Shown in pieces: positions 1 to 15,358 of a stretch of DNA of 64,000 bases (position 1 is the stretch's first letter; each line of letters begins with the position of its first letter). The DNA comes from Pholis gunnellus (taxonomy: Eukaryota > Chordata > Actinopteri > Perciformes > Pholidae): the NCBI GenBank assembly GCA_910591455.2, contig OU342821.1, positions 21,094,854-21,158,853 of the forward strand, given 5' to 3'. The notes beneath the pieces are model-generated. The model did not search any database. It was given only the letters and a program-made list of their open reading frames with translations, and was not told where the DNA came from. Both the position numbers and the translations under genes were made by a program.

Positions 1-4775
<4,775 letters not shown>

Positions 4776-5012
4776 GGTCGGTTCTGTGATGTTGGACTGA
4801 AGGTGAGTTCACCTTAAAGAATGACAGTCTGTCGTCTTCTCCACCTTTCACCTACTTAAAGATACTCCACTCAACCGGAAGTTGAAGAGCAACTGCTCCG
4901 CTCCACTTCCGGTCTGCTGATCAAAGATGATATGAGACGAAGGGATGACTCACTCCTCGGTTGTTGATCTTCACGTCGTGATTTGTGATTGTTGTGATTG
5001 AATCCACACCTG

Positions 5013-6177
5013 GGCCCCGTTCATCGTACGTGGCTAACTGAGTTAGCCGGATAATGTTCAGGATGAGATTACACGAGTCAGGCTTTTCGGTTCCTCGAAG
5101 CAAGTTTGGAAAAATCACCATAGCAACACATCCATAAGCTTGAACCTGCTCCAGCGTTGAACACCACACGCTGCAGCGAGCATGGACGCCTCACAGCCTG
5201 ATGCAGCCTCGCGCTGTGGAGCGATGCTTCATGTCTGAACAGTGTCGGTGACGAGAGAACATCGGGAAAGCCGCTGCACGCTGTGCTGTTCATCACGTTT
5301 AGTTGGTCATGATGCTCATGATGTGTTGATGACGTCACCATGGTACATGTTGTACTGATCACCATGCTGAGTCATGTGTGTGCTCAGTGTGGACTTGCTC
5401 CCGTGTCCTCTTGATGGCTGTTTGAACTACATGATGGTGTAAAGCATCATAATGATGTGACGGTGTTATTAGTACACCATAGATATCATTACTGATGAAC
5501 ATGATGAAGAACAGAGACAATCACACAACATTTATTTTACTGCTGATTATGAATAATACACACACACACACTGATCCGCCCACACACAGATTCACACACA
5601 TTCAAACTCCTAGTTCTATATGTAATAGATCTATATTATAGAACTGTATTCTAGAAGCGCATACAGCACATCTATCCTCATCAGCATCTCTTCATTGGTA
5701 TCAGTTAGATCCTCTCTGGGCTTGTTTTGATCTTCTTGGTAAAGAGTTGAGATCCTTCTTGTCTCTAGATCTCATTGGATGATGCGTTCCATGAAGCTGC
5801 TGCCAGCAGCACATTTAAAGACGTGTCCTGTGATTGGTTGGGGTGATGAGGCTCTTAAAATGAGCCGATACATGTTCCCAACACTTACGCATCAACGTGT
5901 CTGTGATGTGTCGCCGTGCTTCTTGTCTCGCCCTCGCAGCGGTGGAGGTGTTAGATGATGTCATGATGATGGTCTGGAGTTCCTCACATGAGTTCTGAAG
6001 CAGGACGGGCACGCGCACCGATCCTGATGACTGAAGTCTGGTTCTAGTGAACGAGACTGTTTGAGCGGATCAGCCTTTGAGGAACCGAGATAGCCTGACT
6101 TCAACCATCGGGTTCATTTCAGCTGCTAACAGGACATCTGATCCACTTAGTGAACCACGTACGAGGAACGGGGCCCG
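5013..6177. mobile_element. Non-autonomous DNA transposon with terminal inverted repeats
   Basis: The left end GGGCCCCGTTCATCGTACGT and the reverse complement of the right end, GGGCCCCGTTCCTCGTACGT, are 20-bp inverted repeats with one mismatch, about 1.16 kb apart. Inside, matching sub-terminal stretches recur (for example GTCAGGC and GGTTCCTC near each end). No transposase-like reading frame is present, so it is a deletion derivative. The superfamily (PIF/Harbinger or similar) is a guess; no clean target-site duplication was found. It separates hsdl2 and ptbp3, which are transcribed divergently. Confidence 0.8.
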
Positions 6178-6392
6178 GAAGTGTTTTTGTTATATTTACC
6201 AACATGAACTTCATAACATTTCTTTTATTTTGGCACAGACGACATTTTACAGTCAATAAATCTTAAACAATAAAAATATTTTGTCGAACAGGTAGTTTAT
6301 TTTTCTTCTGATAGATTTAGATAACACACACGTTTTATATTTATAAAGGTATTCTTCTTTTCTATCTCTGTTATATACTATTACTATTGTGT

Positions 6393-6399
<7 letters not shown>

Positions 6400-6458
<59 letters not shown>
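6400..6458. repeat. (TA)n microsatellite between hsdl2 and ptbp3
   Basis: About 27 TA units in an AT-rich stretch (6180-6800) that otherwise shows nothing recognisable. Confidence 0.9.
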
Positions 6459-6459
<1 letters not shown>

Positions 6460-7066
6460 ATGTGTAATCTGTAATACAAGTTACTGTATTTGTTACATTT
6501 ACAACCATTAACTGAATTATTTCACATACATATTTTAACTTACATAGTCTGAGTTATTGTTGTATTCATTCAAATGTCCATAATGTATTATGTTTAGTTA
6601 TTTACTCACATAGTTGTTTTTTAGTCATTACATACAGTATATATATTTATATTTATATAAATATATATCCATTTTTCATGCAGTTCCCGATACATAATAA
6701 AATAATAATTATGAAAAATCACATAATTGACCCTTCAGACAAAGATAGATTAAACATAACAATTATATTTATATGTATATATATATATACATATAAATAA
6801 ATAGGTGAATGTTAAGATGTTTTTTCTCTCCGTTCAAACTGATTTATTGATTACTGTTATTATTATTATTATCGATCCCTCTGATCTGAGGCGTGTCCGC
6901 GTGAGCAGCCATGTTTTCTCCCGTTACGTCACCAAACAGGAAGTGAGCTCGTTGTTCTTCGTTGGTTTTGCTGCCTGGCTGCGGTGCGGAAGGTCTCGCG
7001 GACCAAAACAACTCTTCCTCTCCTCCTCTCCTTCCTCCTCTCCTTCCTCCTTCCTCCTCGCAGACC

Positions 7067-8355
7067 ATGGACGGGTGAGCGCGTGGACACCATCCCCTAA
7101 ACCTTCCCCTAATATTCCCGCCGCCGTCTTTTCCTTCCATCGCCCTCACGTTTCCTTGGCGACTGAACCGCACCTGCGCGAGCCTTTCGCGTCAACCCCC
7201 CCCCCCCCCCCCCCCTTCCCCCCTCCTCCTGTTTGTTGTTGTTTACGTGATTGAAACACTTTCACGCCACCGATCCCTCTTCTCCGCGCTCCCGTTTCCC
7301 GCTCCTCACGCGCTGTTTTGTCGCCCGTGTGTCGCTTTCTTTCTGGTTTTGTTTTGGTTGAAAGTGTCGCGAGCGAAGAGTGACGATTCAGCGGCGGGGT
7401 TTGATTGGCTGAAATCCCGCGATAACTGAGTACATGAATACTTTCATATTTTATATATTTATTACTTTAAAATGTTCAGAAATGCGTTCCATGAAGCTGC
7501 TGCCAGCAGCACATTTAAAGACGTGTCAGGTCTCATGTTTAGATAATTTATGTACAATGTTTAACGGTCATGTGATTAAAACAATACAAACACAAAACAA
7601 TAAACAGCCTTTTGTAGTTTCCAGAGCTGAAACCTTTAATCAATCAGATGAATGGTTTATTGTTCTCTGGTATCAGAAACGTTATGGATCAATCAATCAA
7701 TACAATGACTCATGGCTAATGATGATGGAATTATTTCATTTAGTTATAAAGAGATGATACATAATGAATAAGTAGAGCAGAGATATTTATTAATTAATCG
7801 ATCAAAAGAAAATTAATTAACAACCATTTCTTATAATTAAATTATCAAACAAAAATACCAATTATTATTTGGTTCCAGCTTTTTAAAATCTGATCTCATT
7901 TGATTAGATTATAACTGATTAGATTGTTAATTTTTGATATACTTACCTTTTATTTTGTTCTCTATTTTTTTAAACATATTTGTCTGTATATTTTTCTTTT
8001 TTTTAATAGTAAACTAAATATCTTTGGGGTCTGGAACTTGTTATGTGAACCGTTGATTTAGTGCAGTAATATTTATAGTATATGGTATATATACTGTGTA
8101 TATATATATACTATATATAAATTAAATAGAACAGCTCTGACATACATTCTACAATGTTTATAATGAAGTCCAGGACAAAAGCAGCTCAGTGCTAAACGTG
8201 TGATTAAATGAACACGTCTATAAATGTGACTATAATCTTTATAATGATAAACAGGATGAACAGGTGTCCCTAATAAAGTGGTCACTTATATTATTATTGT
8301 TTCTCTCTTTAGGAATCAGAGTTCACTTCCTGCTTCAGCTGCTCTACGAACATGA
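7067..8355 (+). promoter_or_regulatory. ptbp3 5' exon and spliced upstream ORF overlapping the main start
   Basis: An ATG at 7067 encodes Met-Asp-Gly and is followed by a perfect donor (GTGAGC at 7075), as in the first coding exon of PTBP1/PTBP3 long isoforms. The next visible exon begins at 8313 after TCTCTTTAG. Joined directly, the frame gives a 16-codon peptide that stops at TGA 8353-8355. That stop overlaps the ATG of the main reading frame (8352-8354) as ATGA. Either this is an upstream ORF of the stop-start overlap type, or an in-frame alternative exon lies undetected between 7075 and 8312. A C-run sits at 7195-7214. Confidence 0.6.
7482..7527. repeat. 46-bp exact copy of a transposon-internal segment
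   Basis: Positions 7482-7527 are identical to 5782-5827, which lies inside the transposon at 5013-6177. It begins ATGCGTTCCATGAAGCTGCT and ends AAAGACGTGTC. The flanks differ. The rest of ptbp3 intron 1 (7528-8300) is AT-rich with nothing recognised. Confidence 0.85.
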
Positions 8356-10637
8356 GCACCTCCAGTCTGTCCACAGGTGAGACTCCTCCCCCTACCTCCT
8401 TCTACCTCCTCTACCTCCCCCTACCTCCTTCTAACTCCTCTACCTCCTCTAACTCCTCTACCTCCTTCTACCTCTTCTACCTCCCACTACCTCCCACTAA
8501 CTCCTCTACCTCCTTCTAACTCCACTACCTCCTTCTACCTCTCTCTACCTCCTTCTACCTCCCACTTTAATTATTCGACTCACCTGTTTGTCTGCAGTGG
8601 ATGGCACCGATAGGCTGTGTGTTTCTGAGCGCGCTCAGTCCGTCCCGTCTCCGGTCCTTCACCTGCGTCAGCTTCCTGCTGACGTCTCTGAACAGGAAGT
8701 GATCGCTCTGGCGCTTCCTTTCGGCCGAGTTAGTAAGCTGTTATCACTGAAGGCCAAAAACCAGGTAACGGCTAACTGCTAACAGCTAATAGTTAACATT
8801 TAAAAGCTAGCTGCTTAAAGCTAACTGCTAACAGCTAATAGCTAACATTTAAAAGCTAACTGCTTAAAGCTAACTGCTAACAGCTAACATTTAAAAGCTA
8901 ACTGCTAAAAGCTAACTGCTAACAGCTAACATTTAACAACTTAACTTATATTATGCTGCTCGACTTCTATGTGACATCTATATATTGTTTTATATGTTTT
9001 ATATATTGTTTTATATGTTTTATATATTTTATATATTGTTTTATATATTTTATATATTGTTTTATATATTTTATATGTTTTATATATTGTTTTGTAAAAT
9101 AGTTTTTGATAAGAAGCTTTTTTCTTGATGTAATTTATTAATGTTTTCATTTCCTTTAATTGATTCTGTGTTTTTTAAATCTGTAATAAAAACATCATGT
9201 TGTTGTTTTTTAGGCGTTTTTAGAAATGGCGTCGGAGGAGGCGGCCGTTACCATGGTGAACTACTACACCTCGGCCCCGCCCACCATCAGGAACCAGCCA
9301 ATCTTCATCCAGTACTCCACCCACCGCGAGCTCAAGACCGACAATCTGACCAATCAGGTGAGGAGCTGCAGCGCTCGTCAAAATCTATTCAAAGAGCAAT
9401 TAATGAACCATAACAGACAAATTAAAGTTACCACACAGTGATATGAATATTCATTTCTTATATCTTTTATAACTTAATTGATGAAAAAGGTGTTAGATTT
9501 GTATTATTACTATTGAAATTATATTTGACATGTGATTGTTCTTTTTTAACTTTTCTTTGTTGACAGAGAGCAGCTCTGCAAGCCATCAGTGCAGCAGCAG
9601 TGCATTCTGGGAACATGGCGTCAGGGGGAGAGGGGCGGGGCTTAGCTCACGGTCAGAGTCCCGTCCTGAGAATCATCGTAGAGAATTTATTCTACCCGGT
9701 GACTCTGGAGGTCCTGCAGCAGGTCACTGATCCGTCTATTGATTATCATATCGTTGTTATTATTATTATTAATATTAACATTTTTATATATTACGTGTTT
9801 ATGGTTTTATTATTGTGTTTCTTCAGATCTTCAGTAAGTTCGGCTCCGTGTTGAAAATCATCACGTTCACCAGAAACAATCAGTTTCAGGCTCTGCTGCA
9901 GTTCAGTGACACCGTGCACGCTCATCACGCCAAGGCGGTGAGTCACGTGCACGCTCACACACACACACACACAGGCTCTCACACACACACACACACACAC
10001 GCATACATATTAGTAATGGACTGTTTAGAGTCCAGAGTCTCTGATGAAGCTCTGGTCCAATCAGATTGCAGCGTTGTGACTTCCTGTCTTTCAGTCTCTG
10101 GACGGTCAGAACATCTATAACGGCTGCTGCACGCTGAGGATCGACTTCTCCAAACTGAGCGCGCTCAACGTGAAGTACAACAACGACAAGAGCCGAGACT
10201 TCACCAGAGCCGACCTCCCGTCAGGAGAGCTGGACCCCGCCGCCTTCGGTAGGACGAGCTAACGCTAACCTCTGCTAGCAGGGGAACCAAACAGGCCATT
10301 TAGCTTCACGTGTTGAAGCTGCATTCTCTCTAGTGTCCACCAGGGGGCGACTCCTCTGGTTGGATAGAAGTCTATGAGAAAATGACTCTACTTCTCTCTT
10401 GATTTATTACCTCAGTAAACATTGTAAACATGAGTTTATGGTCTCAATCTCTAGTTTCAAGTCTTCTTCAATACAGCATGATGTTCATTTAGTAAATGAT
10501 AGACCATAAAGCAGGGGATGCTTTAGGGGCGGGGCTACACAGTGATTGACAGGTCTCTACCAGAGACGTGTACGACGTCTCTACGTCACTCCTCAGAAAA
10601 AAACATCACAGTCTGTGATTCAACCCGAGCCTGTTAA

Positions 10638-10702
<65 letters not shown>

Positions 10703-11526
10703 AGGTGTACCTCTCCCTCCATACGGAGCAGCAGCTTTCCAGCCGACCTTCCATCAACACACAGGTGAGAATTTAAATGTTTCAAATTAGTAATAATTTT
10801 TACCTTCCTTCAGCAGTTCCTCCTCCTCCTCCTCCTCCTCCTCCTCCTCCTCCTCCTCCTCCTCCTCCTCCTCCTCCTCTTCTTCCTCCTCCTCCTTCTC
10901 CTCCTCTTCTTCCTCCTCCTCCTCCTATATTTGTCCTGTGTGTGTGTTTTAAATAAAGTTTTTGTGTCCTCAGGTCTGTCCCTGTCCGTCCCCGGTCCGT
11001 TGTTGTCTCCTCCTCGCGTCTCCCTGCAGGTGGCGCCTCCTGCTGGTCACTCGGTGCTGCTGGTGTCCAACCTGAACCCAGAGGTCAGAGGTCACACGCC
11101 CACACAGCCACCGACCAATCAGAGCGCTGCGTTCTAAAATAACTTTATTAACACGGTTTGTCTCTACAGAGCGTCTCTCCTCACAGCCTCTTCATCCTGT
11201 TTGGTAAGAAACACTGAAATATTCACTTAGTGTGTATATATATATATACATGTTTATATTAAAATCATTTAAATCATATAATTATTATTAGTTGTTCTGG
11301 TCAGAAGTAACGTTTAGGTTCATATGAAACATTAAAGGTCGATGTTGAGGTCGTCGTGTTTGTGTTGACGGTGTGTTTGTGTGTTTTCAGGGGTTTATGG
11401 GGACGTCCAGAGAGTGAAGATCCTCTTCAACAAGAAGGAGAACGCTCTCGTTCAGATGAGCGACGACACGCAGGCTCAGCTCGGTGCGACGCTTTCCTTC
11501 CCTCTTCAACCGGTTCAGCTGCATCA

Positions 11527-11560
<34 letters not shown>

Positions 11561-11690
11561 CATTATTATTATCATTATTATTATCATTATCATCATCATC
11601 ATCATCATCATCATCATTATTATCATTATTATTATTATTATCATTATTATTATCATTATTATTATTATTATTATTATCATTATTATTATT

Positions 11691-11755
<65 letters not shown>

Positions 11756-12240
11756 CATTATTATTATTATTATTATCATTATTATTATCATTATTATTAT
11801 TATTATTATTATTATCATTGTTATTATTATCATTATTATTATCATTATTATTATTATTATTATCATTATTATTATCATCATCATCATCATTATTATTATT
11901 ATCATTATTATTATCATTATTATTATTATCATTATTATTATTATCATCATCATCATTATTATTATTATCATCATTATTATTATCATTATTATTATTATTA
12001 TTATTCTGAAACAGATCATTATTATTATTATTATCATTATTATTATTATTATTATTATGAAACAGATCATTATTATTATTATCATTATTATTATTATTAT
12101 TATTCTGAAACAGATCATTATTATTATTATTATCATTATTATTATTATTATTATTATTATGAAACAGATCATTATTATTATTATCATTATTATTATTATT
12201 ATTATTCTGAAACAGATCATTATTATTATTATTATTATTA

Positions 12241-12271
<31 letters not shown>

Positions 12272-12981
12272 GAAACAGATCATTATTATTATTATTATTA
12301 TGAAACAGATCATTATTATTATTATTATTATGAAACAGATCATTATTATTATTATTATTATTATGAAACAGATCATTATTATTATTATTATTATGAAACA
12401 GATCATTATTATTATTATTATCATTATTATTATTATCATTATTATTATTATTATTGTTATGAAACAGATCATTATTATTATTATTATTATTATTGTTATG
12501 AAACAGATCATTATTATTATTATTATTCTGGTTCAATGGAAGCTGATGAGAAATATTTTGAGTAATTTAATGAAAGAAACTATTTAAGAAATCAAAGAAA
12601 TACACAAACAATATTTACAAATAATAATAATTAAAATGTATAAAATGACTGCACGAAGACAAGAAACTCTAAACTCAGTTAAATCATTGAATGAATGAAT
12701 GAATGAGCGTTAAGTGATTAACTCATGATTATGATATATATATATATACGTTTAACTGTTCAAAAACTTTATTTAAACCTTTGTGACGAACAAAACAACA
12801 ACTGCAGATATACACGTTTTAAAGAAGAAACTAACATTTACAAACAATTATAAATAAATACTTCTTACGTTTTATAAAATACTGAAATAAGTTAAATCTA
12901 AAATATTAGATTTATGACTAAATGGAAAAAGTTTAAAGTAAAACTTAATTTTAATATGTGTCATCATCATTTGTTATATTT

Positions 12982-13012
<31 letters not shown>

Positions 13013-15358
13013 CAGCGATGAGTCACCTGAACGGTCAGCGTCTCCATGGTAACGTGATTCGGGTGATGTTGTCCAAACACCCGGTGGTGCAGCTGCCCCG
13101 CGGGGGGGCGGGGCAAGAGGAGCAGACGCTGACCCGGGACTTCTCGGGCTCCGCCCTCCACCGCTTCAAGAAGCCCGGATCCAAAAACTTCAACAACATC
13201 TTCCCTCCGTCAGCGACGCTGCACCTCTCCAACATCCCGTAACGTCTTTATTCCAACGCACTACAGCTCGCACACCTTACAACACGTCCTCGCTACTTCC
13301 TCCTGTGTTTAAGTATTTTCATTAATACGAATATTTTTGAAAACGGATATTTTCTCCTCCTCCTCCTCTTATCCGGGGTCGGGTCGCGGTGGCAGCAGCC
13401 CAGCAGGCTCATTCTGGGGGATCCCGAGGCGTTCCCAGGCCAGCTGGGAGATATAATCCCTCCAGCTGTTCTGGGTCTTCCCCGGGGTCTCCTCCCAGTT
13501 GGACGTGCCCGGAAAACCTCCAATGGGAGGCGTCCAGGAGGCATCGTGATCAGATGCTGAACCACCTCAGCTGACTCCTTTCGATGCGAAGGAGTAGCGG
13601 CTCAACTCCAAGTTCCCTCCTGATGTCCGAGCTCCTCCCCCTCTCTCTGAGTCTGAGCTCCTCCCCCTCTCTCTGAGGCTGAGCTCCTCCCCCTCTCTCT
13701 GAGGCTGAGCTCCTCCCCCTCTCTCTGAGGCTGAGCCCGGCCACCCTACTGAGGAAACTCATTACAGCCGCTTGTAGCCGCGACCTTGTCCTTTCGGTCA
13801 CGACCCAGAGTTCGTGACCACAGGTGAGGGTAGGAACGTAGACCGACCGGCTCAGCTCTCTCTTCACCAGGACGGTCCGGTGCAGCGCCTGCTCTACTGC
13901 TGCAGCCTGTCGACCTCCCGCTCCATCGTACCCTCACTCGTGAACAAGACCCCGAGATACTTGAACTCCTTCACTTGAGGTCGGCACTCCGTCCCCACCT
14001 GGAGGGAGCGATCCACCGGTTTCCGGCAGAGCACCATGGCCTCGGATTTGGAGATGCTAACTCTCATCCCCGCCGCTTCACACTCGGCTGCAAACCGCCC
14101 CAGTGAACACTGGAGGTCACGATCCGAGGAGGCCAACAGGACCACATCATCTGCATATAGCAGAGAGGCGATCCCGAGACCCCCCCCCCGAACCTGACGT
14201 TCTCCACCCCCCGGCTGAGCCTAGAAATCCTGTCCATGAAAGTCATGAACAGGACCGGTGACAGAGGGCAGCGCTGGAGGCCAACACCCACACAGCTCCT
14301 ACTGCAGTCGTACAGAGACCGGATCGCCCGTTGGAACGGGTCCGGCACCCCCCACAAGAACCCCCGAGGGACCCGGTCGAAAGCCTTCTCCAAGTCCACA
14401 AAGCACATGTAGACTGGTTGGGCCTCCAGTAGTCTTGCGAGGGTGAAGAGCTGGTCCACTGCTCCTCTTGAATCCGAGGTTTCTTCCCCGGAGGCTGAGG
14501 AGTGAGATACTCTCCGGTCCCCCTTCATGAGGAAGGGAACCCCGGTCTGCCAGTCCCTGGGCCCTGATCCTGACCCCCATGTGACGATTTTCTCCACCGT
14601 TTAAAGACAAATAATGTTTCTTCATTTTAATAATTTATCTTTGTCCTTCTCCTCCGGTAATATAAAATAATCTAACTGTAGCTTGTTATTAATTAATTAA
14701 TTAATACAGATTTGTTTAATTTTATAATAACATAAGTTACATTATGAGAACATTGTAAACAAAGTAAAAACATGATGTAATAACTTCAGCACATCGTGTA
14801 ATAACCGACACGATGTGCTGGATTTATTCAACTTGTTTTATTAATTTATTGCATTATTTAAATAAATAAAAATGTGATTATGTTTTGCACTGATTGTGAG
14901 ATTTTATTAGATTTAAATTATAAATCTGCCTCTACGTTGCAGCAGTCTGACACAAAGCAACACGTTAGTTTAGAAACTCTGCACCTTTAAAGCTGTTTAT
15001 GTATTTATTTATATATTTATATTTTAGAACAAAGAGATAAACTTCTGTTCTTCGTCTGCAGGTCGTCGGTCAGCGAGGAGGTGCTGAAGGATCTGTTCTC
15101 CTCCGCAGGGTTCACAGTCAAAGCCTTCAAGTTCTTCCAGTGAGTAACAAGTCCTGCAAAACAAGTCCTTTTAAATTAAGAAACGTGAGCCGAACGTAAT
15201 GACGTCACTTCCTCTGATGTCACAGGAAGGACAGGAAGATGGCTCTGATGCAGCTGGCGTCTGTGGAGGAAGCCATCGAGGCTCTGATCGCTCTGCACGA
15301 CCACCAGCTGGACCACAACCAGCACCTCCGAGTCTCCTTCTCCAAGTCCACCATCTGA
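8352..15358 (+). CDS. ptbp3: Polypyrimidine tract-binding protein 3 (four-RRM splicing repressor)
   Basis: RNA-binding protein of the PTB/hnRNP I family; binds CU-rich RNA and represses exons in the nucleus. Coding exons: 8352-8376, 8598-8764, 9214-9357, 9567-9722, 9827-9937, 10095-10248, 10705-10764, 10974-11083, 11170-11203, 11391-11483, 13016-13238, 15062-15139, 15226-15358; they sum to 1488 nt (495 aa; human about 520-550). RRM1 spans exons 2-3 (FLEMASEEAAVTMVNYYT, PTBP3-like), RRM2 has IVENLFYPVTLEVLQQIFSK, RRM3 has SVLLVSNLNPE and LFILFGVYGDVQRVKILFNK, and RRM4 ends HLRVSFSKSTI. The N terminus (MSTSSLSTVDGTDRL) lacks the KKFKGD basic patch of mammalian PTBPs. Start chosen by similarity to the human MNSSTSSG start. 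Confidence 0.95.
8383..8570. repeat. CTACCTC-type minisatellite in ptbp3 intron
   Basis: Irregular repeats of CCTCTACCTCCTTCTA fill most of the short intron 8377-8597. The tract is almost pure pyrimidine on the ptbp3 sense strand and runs up to the acceptor at 8597. Confidence 0.85.
8766..8940. repeat. GCTAAC-rich repeat in ptbp3 intron
   Basis: About five degenerate units of roughly 40 bp built from AGCTAACTGCTAACAGCTAA and ACATTTAAAAGCTA, starting right after the donor at 8765. Confidence 0.85.
8978..9095. repeat. ATATTGTTTTATATGTTTT tandem repeat
   Basis: AT-rich tandem array of 10-20-bp units (TATATATTGTTTTATATGTT) in the ptbp3 intron before exon 9214-9357. Confidence 0.85.
9956..10000. 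repeat. (CA)n microsatellite near a ptbp3 donor
   Basis: Two short (CA)n runs split by GGCTCT. They start 19 nt past the end of exon 9827-9937, so they are (CA)n on the sense strand on the donor side. Confidence 0.9.
10318..10560 (+). mobile_element. Interspersed repeat, copy B
   Basis: Partner of 3587-3745 in the opposite orientation. It carries GGGGCGACTCCTCTGGTTGG, TCTATGAGAAAATGACTCTA and GGGGCGGGGCTACACAGTGA, which I recognise as a widespread percomorph repeat. It lies in the ptbp3 intron 10249-10704. This copy is longer on its left side than copy A. Confidence 0.7.
10641..10700. repeat. (GT)n microsatellite abutting ptbp3 acceptor
   Basis: About 30 GT units followed by TACAG, the acceptor of exon 10705-10764. 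Sense-strand (UG)n takes the place of the polypyrimidine tract. Confidence 0.95.
10813..10926. repeat. (CCT)n trinucleotide repeat in ptbp3 intron
   Basis: About 38 CCT/TCT triplets in the intron before exon 10974-11083; pyrimidine-pure on the sense strand. Confidence 0.9.
11521..12531. repeat. 1-kb (ATT/ATC)n trinucleotide array with GAAACAGATC spacers
   Basis: About 1 kb of ATT and ATC triplets fills the first part of ptbp3 intron 11484-13015. The 3' half is punctuated by at least 12 copies of GAAACAGATC or CTGAAACAGATC. The trinucleotide period keeps several frames open on both strands, which produces long Tyr/His, Ile, Asn and Met 'proteins' that are not genes. The rest of the intron up to 13015 is AT-rich and ends in (TTG)n before the acceptor. 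Confidence 0.95.
13335..14600 (-). mobile_element. Truncated non-LTR retrotransposon (LINE) reverse-transcriptase fragment
   Basis: The minus strand holds, across several frames, the C-terminal part of a LINE reverse transcriptase: VYMCFVDLEKAFDRVPRG near 14390, CPLSPVLFMTFMDRISR near 14250, EFKYLGVLFTSEGTMEREVD near 13950, and the tail FRARPTGRRPRGRPRT near 13500. The catalytic YADD region is destroyed and at least three frameshifts separate the pieces, so it is dead and 5'-truncated. A 26-bp unit (GAGCTCCTCCCCCTCTCTCT plus GAGGCT) is repeated four to five times at 13627-13735 inside it. It lies in a ptbp3 intron, antisense to the gene. The clade is not assigned. Confidence 0.88.

Noticed and set aside
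11387..12587. Several 367-394-codon ORFs of poly-Ile, Asn, Met or Tyr/His
   Set aside because: Products of the ATT/ATC triplet array on both strands; not genes, except that the plus-frame one continues a real ptbp3 exon (noted as a retention possibility).
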